Shown here: piece after piece, positions 9,001 to 9,777 of the stretch | Numbering within the stretch: the first letter of the stretch is position 1 | Layout of the letters: every line of letters starts with the position of its first letter | Source: Clostridia bacterium | GTDB lineage: Bacteria > Bacillota > Clostridia > Christensenellales > DTU072 | Assembly (NCBI GenBank): GCA_028699795.1 | Contig: JAQVTZ010000062.1 | Coordinates: forward strand, 1 to 9,777 | Direction: 5' to 3' | DNA: 9,777 nucleotides | Program-made: the position numbers and the translations under genes | Notes under the pieces: generated by a model | What the model was told of the DNA's origin: nothing | Seen by the model: the letters and a program-made list of their open reading frames with translations, nothing else | Database searches by the model: none

Positions 9001-9072
9001 ACGCATATTTTGGTTAACGGCAGATTGTACGCAAGCAATTGCGTGAAATTGATCATAGAAGTCGAAGAATAG
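1..9072 (+). CDS. Giant multi-repeat surface protein (5' partial), probable lipoprotein of unknown function
   Basis: The frame is open from base 1 to the TAG at 9070-9072, giving 3,023 residues, and it is incomplete at the 5' end. The first in-frame candidate start, GTG at 67, has no convincing ribosome-binding site, and the codons before it read as acidic linker followed by helix, so the true start lies upstream. I do not recognise the family. Visible layout: three copies of module A (about residues 41-780), Tyr-rich B repeats (about 992-1300), an Ig-like C array (about 1410-2654) and a beta-rich C-terminal tail. There is no internal membrane segment and no LPxTG, sorting signal or hydrophobic C-terminus; the protein ends on a strand with IIEVEE. 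Only about seven cysteines occur, and Tyr, Asp, Asn and Thr are abundant, as in exported beta-rich proteins. The next gene starts 22 bases later and shares module A. Inferred role: an envelope-anchored stalk or binding protein. The coding call is near certain; the function is open. Confidence 0.95.
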   Translation: MIDDEDNYNYKDHTSRDAAVDRVTDGIDNLLEHLDQESIANQGYYLGADVIINSNDPLEGESAFILKIRANLYTLPYPEEPDPMDYQRQHDDPEYIKDLDQYKIDRDNYNETIKKSDIVLEWYDGMTNTMLIGFYFDGVNQNMADKGNNLYLNLQGDKRMFKDFGDSVLYQQMVRLLTQFDLDAVLSSATGDESGEESADSLNSVLKMAVTNNYKQVLNDEEVSIFFDNVDLGALTGTITDYLRNFFEPFEDKLDPLTNKYLGFKFSTLGNTTISTLNSDMQYFLMPLSYFGVTSEEDKEIMTGTVIDLRGNSSVKHTTKKKNPDGSTTQTSQTVTVPFQSRISFDYSLHISPDIVIDKSDYVLYEYGQYEFVGELFIPNEDQKEYELRMNALIRTDVNEVDNSKNRVFAEFRDQANDDLIIGAYYLDEPNIIKDQLTYIDIEGLQHLYGGIKFEDINLPKAYKGGFNLAELLEFVFDTIDYYIIAMVDELLNPTEDSSYDNLTSVIMDKVESTMKTKDDPSSRNTISITLDMELLREILKETNPSGGSYDNDQLIATVNEMFGIDLEAFASILGYDVEEMIENSWFYITYDVDEYSISIKLYQYEENLQSGSARKNLVMQLDLMPTKVGRKVKIVFPDFSNFKPLKKVMTYSGNIEGQVMFAMTEEVDLSDLMGAFIGDLSGQNTHYILPSSADVHFRMHYDQYIREQILDNGRWTRTGRSAFDVLFYAMDNNVRTDLFHIYANDVSFNTSSPIEELGYVWVDLICIEDMPRMKIREDYFLEYFYQYMGNHITDEDTITLGFTDIIKELMEDSYVVFEPDVIRVTTSNKFLQNLFGVDDLLGTMAIQVGFVQRVKNIDELEVYFAMYSVDELDNISGTSPYTVKLHDTVKVYFDYGTRIETKDMKFKYDPDSIAVVNNKRYYYPAFDGLFMGVARSYTVTITGIEDAQRSEIVDLVDNAETWEPLPVRELPDKVMAYYGTSTYAYEYDDKVQYNFLGYYDKTLDYYIIPNQQGYEILYDARNDVFIVDLGDNYKYDKLFEVIREDETVYLKQITTDEGISLLYDIGSHYAGYYVVQNMPISILYYYPGGVEIIKKRQDVVNKNLGTVTQYLRKEGFYLVEEETQIKTAEALLKDGGLVMAITQDKKFNQNASGTTFTKVTMQYDMGSGFFVVQNITNHNGAALTPEYTVLYSPVGGAQMYTAEEVSAESEVDPTRNETKLVVSDFFLFDPTENTDASIRSVLTDRRTQLISMLGYDSIVTGCYHVTDRDYLMHYDMQTGYYVYDMVSGYSRYTVVYDNNRYYINKDETTARAVEQLMGVTNVLVDKGVAINWDTIGRKYNEWSDVQKTVPSFSKVDWSNRQWDSVEWGEMPVQVDENGYFIAPLTGGIYLVEVSIGKGMMATFQKHIVLQILNRTVDTESYVNVTVDVGANAETFPFTDPQATPTQKVIAPVINDGTAVQIDPYGYILLKADYVKRGLIPSEFITWLFQKYEVRIDFTVIFGDERDTAPEIGHMNWYFDDPRGSQIYFREQDISNRVREDTKDTTYLYTVFEGQVIALKLEVLPRTIDYLKFDGEQYNGTYTVDAIIESTYEIPQTPVICFKELDQNGNPYTLDLNNFGHIASTVFGGFYNDFGISVTSIELGSLISPLTGYLNWSHPVANNVKLVNVESEPRELGDLNNNGIIEYPYEIRDMVKPFIGSTSDVNSSFLDIQGYVDPARTWFTQDWFASEIVTVIVLMPNKEVDSISYTVEGQDTYHVSDINAQGGTANGLYNLDPFDSATWTLPQYVTVRFRNNDDNYYTMAYPVVWDEDANVVRDSNGNATFRNIDVDETYFVVSTRIGNERLGYIELRLLVHNLSGHIESYVFLGETGNLLAGSMEAGPSLSTPQGNAYVYQVNTYAGFEIPSSIRILFTDGTVRTYAARWEENLPWVQGQDIVVNAVIGMVQTTTIPLIFSIEERTVSNITLNNHNPDTETLAINIPERVIDVSGVTIANGLINGRTPYEYLFYLFSLVTLEFTETPDPIVLTNAILSVSDEIFKTFDTQKIISPSGQTFTIQLGQGPGADDCTVVFKASGVKEITGYTVVGDTEQSGNYPMYDFRIYNDENVMSYPDGFAIGDELIILVAYSDGTTQEFSAATVPVTQWVVSKPADFTVDGQPVSEEAVTMLGISEGDVLEVIPAIVLDDGGILWVSAMLPDGSRIYVRLMAVCPTITDNFSSDQYYGDYPIVNGVITITDYYKVYPITSNLTVDKLPTSIKVHNVGEDIAGGISVENIVWTFVNNAPTMLSMISYTGIDKFLLATAYIWGNRVELYLEVKDCTVASISYSDIDSTKDFSGQLNVGTGKITVYFDAYHNSGYNGYFDLPDNLTVHFAGGGSHTLDSNSYYISGLTQSISTLTYNYMGYSLDGFVTPAEKYAAMRFSMPDAYQSVFFDIVFYDKTVTRVIVGSTIEDPNPAGTYTIDPYGDNIAVPDNVHIIFEEGAPLDFTTTWTYPADYEVKYDTYRRVLQYGAGYFAIESYLDYLGLDNQRLDVDVYIIDRVIETWRISEDVTQVDYSEQYSGQPGALAANPNSYKLFEDPFTARATDLPQHLLYTGETHNDLKSLDIVWNFTNADISSGGTLVRDSFDKYGIVYTGYLKNSEVGQPITIRVYISRWEYQGIRKKLGGVYQLMSEEVRFFFSHLTGQSTEEAYEIIIKKTTPSINSPSTTVENINIEFYPEDRSVTGYKEDYRIIWDAEAKTAASRPGVIQSQGYFYLANKLRDIKIYPNRVSYYQFETPLITSLDMGYGYGDENRAIFVVNPFDFYYEMTEDNKNNNYYYITANAKGTKGQVADTDMGEVRVLFNRYDFADPASLSQYVKGGIYAGYTVIVEYKEEIDNDDYIHNQQFDIMLVFLDMSPTEVLTMTKDQLETTDPPLDLESLVKTTYLLDSYSSAPYNPYRENYAAVMGALNLAAYKFYHDELGNLDSSKYIFQYRITWQYTPEELRAIAAGLTQNLTVYSTHILVNGRLYASNCVKLIIEVEE
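121..498 (+). repeat. Module A, copy 1 (N-terminal beta-hairpin module)
   Basis: Residues about 41-166. A strand-rich stretch (YYLGADVIIN, then FILKIRANLY) is followed by DIVLEWYDG, then the hallmark LIGFYFDG at 391-414, then LYLNLQGDKR and FKDF. The order is an alternating hydrophobic strand, a strand ending in Tyr/Phe-x-Asp, a short loop, LY-x-x-x-x-G, and basic residues before a helix (VLYQQMVRLL). The same order recurs at 1108 and 2083 and in the downstream lipoprotein. The pattern is reminiscent of LolA-like or lipoprotein beta-sheet folds in which a 'Y-x-D-G ... LY' hairpin recurs, but that fold is a guess and only the internal repetition is seen directly. Confidence 0.55.
943..1011 (+). 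other. Lys/Thr/Ser/Gln-rich hydrophilic linker inside the giant protein
   Basis: A short stretch with three consecutive Lys and many Thr, Ser and Gln residues (HTTKKKNPDGSTTQ, then more Thr/Ser/Gln/Val) interrupts an otherwise acidic, aromatic-rich region between module A copies 1 and 2. It looks like an exposed loop or a flexible hairpin extension. No motif of known function was recognised. Confidence 0.4.
1108..1380 (+). repeat. Module A, copy 2
   Basis: Residues about 370-460. The order matches copy 1: YEFVGELFIP, then YELRMNALIR, then VFAEFRDQ, the hallmark LIIGAYYLDE at 1258-1287, LTYIDIEG and finally FEDINLP. The hallmark Asp codon (1282) lies 291 codons after its counterpart in copy 1 (409). 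The copy is followed by helical segments (LAELLEFVFDTI) and then by further 'LD-x-x-LL' helices around 1590-1730. The copies are too diverged at the DNA level to be recent duplications. Confidence 0.55.
2083..2343 (+). repeat. Module A, copy 3
   Basis: Residues about 695-781. The order again matches: DVHFRMHYDQY, a short loop, AFDVLFYAMDNN, the hallmark DLFHIYAND at 2212-2238, then LGYVWVDL and basic residues before an aromatic helix (FLEYFYQYMG). It lies 318 codons after the copy 2 hallmark. This is the least similar of the three copies, and its membership rests on strand order rather than on identical residues. Confidence 0.4.
2974..3900 (+). repeat. Array B: about four Tyr-rich 'QYD...GYYVVQN...YTVLY' repeats
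   Basis: Four stretches share the order [Q/L/H]Y[D/N], a short turn, [G/D][Y/F][Y/F][V/I], then a second strand ending in ILYY, VLYS or VVYD. They begin near 2974 (VQYNFLGYYD ... YYIIPN ... YEILYD), 3181 (LLYDIG ... GYYVVQN ... ILYYYPGG), 3481 (MQYDMGSGFFVVQN ... YTVLYSPVGG) and 3811 (MHYDMQTGYYVYD ... YTVVYD). Spacing between the shared Tyr codons is 70, 100 and 111 residues. Copies 2 and 3 also share the 14 bases GTGGTACAAAATAT (3223-3236 and 3514-3527). Each unit reads as paired antiparallel strands. No named family was recognised. Confidence 0.55.
4228..7962 (+). repeat. Array C: about ten diverged Ig-like beta repeats (Big_4-like)
   Basis: Unit boundaries show as a strand followed by a basic or acidic turn and x-V/I-x-x-I: NRTV (4240), PRTI (4693), NKEV (5221), HNLSGHI (5566), ERTV (5875), GVKEI (6226), CPTI (6628), DCTV (6952), DKTV (7312) and DRVI (7612). 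Spacing is about 100-176 residues. Within units the order 'Y-x-[IL]-D-P-[YF]', then 'LP-x-x-[VIL]-x-[VI]-x-F', then 'DG' and an aromatic W recurs. Clear examples are LPQYVTVRF (5353), IPSSIRILFTDG (5713), YSDGTTQ (6379), LPTSIKV (6757), LPDNLTVHF (7090) and VPDNVHIIF (7408). The LP-x-x-V-x-V-x-[YF]-x-DG-x-W pattern is typical of bacterial Ig-like Big_4-type domains, which usually act as spacer stalks or carbohydrate/protein-binding modules on cell-surface proteins. Domain identity is inferred from the pattern, not from a search. Confidence 0.55.
5032..5070 (+). other. EF-hand/dockerin-like Ca2+-binding loop candidate within array C
   Basis: The residues are DLNNNGIIEYPYE. Asp at loop position 1, Asn at 3 and 5, Gly at 6 and Ile at 8 fit the calcium-loop pattern seen in EF-hands and dockerins. 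The expected acidic residue at position 12 is Tyr here, with Glu one place later at 13. It sits in the longest spacer between C-array boundaries (4693 to 5221). Calcium binding is inference, and a plain Asn-rich turn is a fair alternative. Confidence 0.3.
7963..9069 (+). other. C-terminal beta-rich region of the giant protein, no wall anchor
   Basis: About 370 residues follow the last Ig-like boundary. They are rich in Tyr and Asn (for instance NNNYYYITAN near 8437-8469), contain probable strands such as YTVIVEYKEE, and include one predominantly helical patch near 8823-8880 (NYAAVMGALNLAAYKFYHDE). The end is THILVNGRLYASNCVKLIIEVEE-like beta structure followed directly by the stop. No LPxTG, transmembrane helix, SLH repeat, PKD-type secretion signal or dockerin is visible, so C-terminal attachment to the envelope is not supported. 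Confidence 0.6.
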
Positions 9073-9085
9073 AAGCCCGGCACAT

Positions 9086-9091
9086 GGAGGT
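9086..9091 (+). promoter_or_regulatory. Shine-Dalgarno site GGAGGT for the downstream lipoprotein gene
   Basis: GGAGGT ends three bases before the ATG at 9095, inside the 22-base gap after the giant gene's TAG. It fixes the start of the second gene: the other nearby ATG at 9084 reads into a TGA after four codons. I see no promoter or terminator hairpin in this short gap, so co-transcription with the giant gene is the simplest reading. Confidence 0.85.
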
Positions 9092-9094
9092 CGT

Positions 9095-9163
9095 ATGAAA
9101 GTTCTTAAATATTTATTGTTATTGCTTATTGTGTTTGCTATTGCGCTCTCTCTTGTCGCATGC
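9095..9163 (+). other. Lipoprotein signal peptide with lipobox LVAC
   Basis: Codons 1-23 give Lys at positions 2 and 5, a 17-residue hydrophobic core from Tyr6 to Ala22 (with one Ser), and LVAC ending at Cys23 (codon 9161-9163). This fits the lipobox consensus [LVI]-[ASTVI]-[GAS]-C recognised by Lgt and signal peptidase II. Position +2 is Asn followed by two Asp. If the cell has a Lol system, Asp-like residues there can favour inner-membrane retention, but a single-membrane cell makes that irrelevant. Confidence 0.9.
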
Positions 9164-9777
9164 AATGACGACAACGGAGGGACGCCTACTGTGCCGGGAG
9201 GCAATAACGATAACCCCAAAACCGTTTGGGACAGAAATGAGGTGAACGAAAAAATTACCGTTGGGCTTCGTAATGCGGGTAGCGGAATCGCAAACCAAAC
9301 CGAAGGCGTAAGACATGTTGTGTCTCAGTACGATTTGCTGGTCGATATTGTCAATATGACCTTCTATTACGAGGCCAATTATAACCTTACAAGAGCGGAA
9401 GACAGCGAGATTCTGTTCCGCATTTTCAACAACCAATTTGAAGCAAACGAACTGTTTATTTATTACAAAGACGGCACGCTCTATTACGAAATTAACGGCA
9501 ATAAAAGCAAGATTGTCGGGTTCGGCAATACCAGCAATTTCGATTCATTTTATCGGGCAATGACGGCGATTGATGCGGGAAGCTATTATTTTTCGGAAGA
9601 TTTTGCGTATTATGTGACAAACGGCGTACCGATTACGCGCAATATCAGCATTATACCTATCGGCAATAACAAAGAAAGCATCTTATTCTCGGATGTCAAT
9701 CTCAATGTTGCGGTCATCCCCGTAATGGACGAAAACAATCAACCCACCACTATCAATATAAGAGAATATATTAACGG
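9095..9777 (+). CDS. Lipoprotein carrying module A (3' partial), paralogous to the giant protein's N-terminus
   Basis: The gene starts at ATG 9095 behind a strong ribosome-binding site and stays open to the window edge (227 complete codons). Residues 1-22 are a lipoprotein signal peptide: basic start MKVLK, a Leu/Ile/Val/Ala core and the lipobox LVAC with Cys23 as the expected lipidated residue, so export and membrane anchoring by lipid is well supported. A flexible Asn/Asp/Gly/Pro linker follows (about 24-45), then a helix. Module A follows at about residues 88-150: FYYEANYNL, EILFRIFNN, the hallmark ELFIYYKDG, LYYEINGNKSK and an Asn/Phe-rich turn before a helix (FYRAMTAID). The same order occurs three times in the upstream giant protein. 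Its full length is unknown; it may be another giant repeat protein. No enzymatic motif is visible. Role unknown, probably an envelope protein acting with or as an alternative to its neighbour. Confidence 0.92.
   Translation, partial: MKVLKYLLLLLIVFAIALSLVACNDDNGGTPTVPGGNNDNPKTVWDRNEVNEKITVGLRNAGSGIANQTEGVRHVVSQYDLLVDIVNMTFYYEANYNLTRAEDSEILFRIFNNQFEANELFIYYKDGTLYYEINGNKSKIVGFGNTSNFDSFYRAMTAIDAGSYYFSEDFAYYVTNGVPITRNISIIPIGNNKESILFSDVNLNVAVIPVMDENNQPTTINIREYIN
9356..9544 (+). repeat. Module A, copy 4 (in the downstream lipoprotein)
   Basis: Residues 88-150 of the second gene show strand-strand-hallmark order: FYYEANYNL, EILFRIFNN, ELFIYYKDG (9449-9475), LYYEINGNKSK. Compared with copy 1 (FILKIRANL ... 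LIGFYFDG ... LYLNLQGDKR) the matching positions are hydrophobic-aromatic-Asp-Gly, then Leu-Tyr, then Gly followed by a charged or Asn residue and Lys. The loop between the hallmark and LY is shorter here. This shared element is the basis for calling the two genes paralogous. Confidence 0.5.

Noticed and set aside
9073..9094. Terminator or promoter between the two genes
   Set aside because: Only 22 bases are available, with no hairpin followed by a T-run and no -35/-10 pair; it holds the ribosome-binding site only.
9084..9098. Alternative ATG upstream of the lipoprotein gene
   Set aside because: It reads four codons and then hits TGA; it overlaps the Shine-Dalgarno site of the real start at 9095.
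1..9777. CRISPR array, tRNA/rRNA genes, insertion sequences or prophage parts
   Set aside because: No short exact spaced repeats, no tRNA-like cloverleaf arms, and no transposase, integrase or terminal inverted repeats seen; practically the whole window is coding in one frame per gene.

Overview
The window is a fragment of bacterial accessory DNA holding two same-strand genes and almost no non-coding sequence. The first is a giant coding region, open from base 1 to the TAG at 9070-9072. It gives at least 3,023 residues, and its 5' end lies outside the window. After a 22-base gap with a strong Shine-Dalgarno sequence comes a second gene at 9095. It begins with a classic lipoprotein signal peptide and runs off the right edge. 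The tight spacing suggests one operon. I recognise no known gene symbol in either; both look like cell-surface or secreted proteins of an uncultured bacterium. The GGAGGT ribosome-binding site, the LVAC lipobox, mid-range GC and the Tyr/Asp/Asn-rich all-beta style point to a Firmicutes, perhaps Clostridia, source. That is a low-confidence inference from style only.

Layout of the giant protein (residue 1 = codon at base 1). The N-terminal third, to about base 2640, holds three diverged copies of a module ('A') spaced about 290-320 residues apart. A tyrosine-rich stretch of about four shorter repeats ('B') follows at about 2974-3900. Next is a long array of about ten Ig-like beta repeats ('C', about 4228-7962) that resemble bacterial Ig-like folds of the Big_4 kind. 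The last 370 or so residues are a beta-rich tail that ends without a transmembrane segment, LPxTG motif or other wall anchor. Anchoring is therefore most likely by an N-terminal lipid, with the signal peptide just upstream of the window.

The second gene carries a recognisable copy of module A shortly after its lipoprotein signal. The two genes therefore look like paralogues: a tandem pair of surface lipoproteins built on the same N-terminal module. Substrate or partner is unknown; adhesion or glycan/peptide binding at the envelope is only a guess.

At the DNA level, the palindrome ACGT is almost absent. I find one occurrence (5497-5500), although ACG and CGT are each abundant. The depletion appears to be met by synonymous codon choice: every Asp-Val pair I checked is GAT-GTN, and Asn-Val and Tyr-Val likewise use AAT and TAT. 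This fits restriction avoidance or another selection against ACGT in the host, and it is the most distinctive non-protein signal here.
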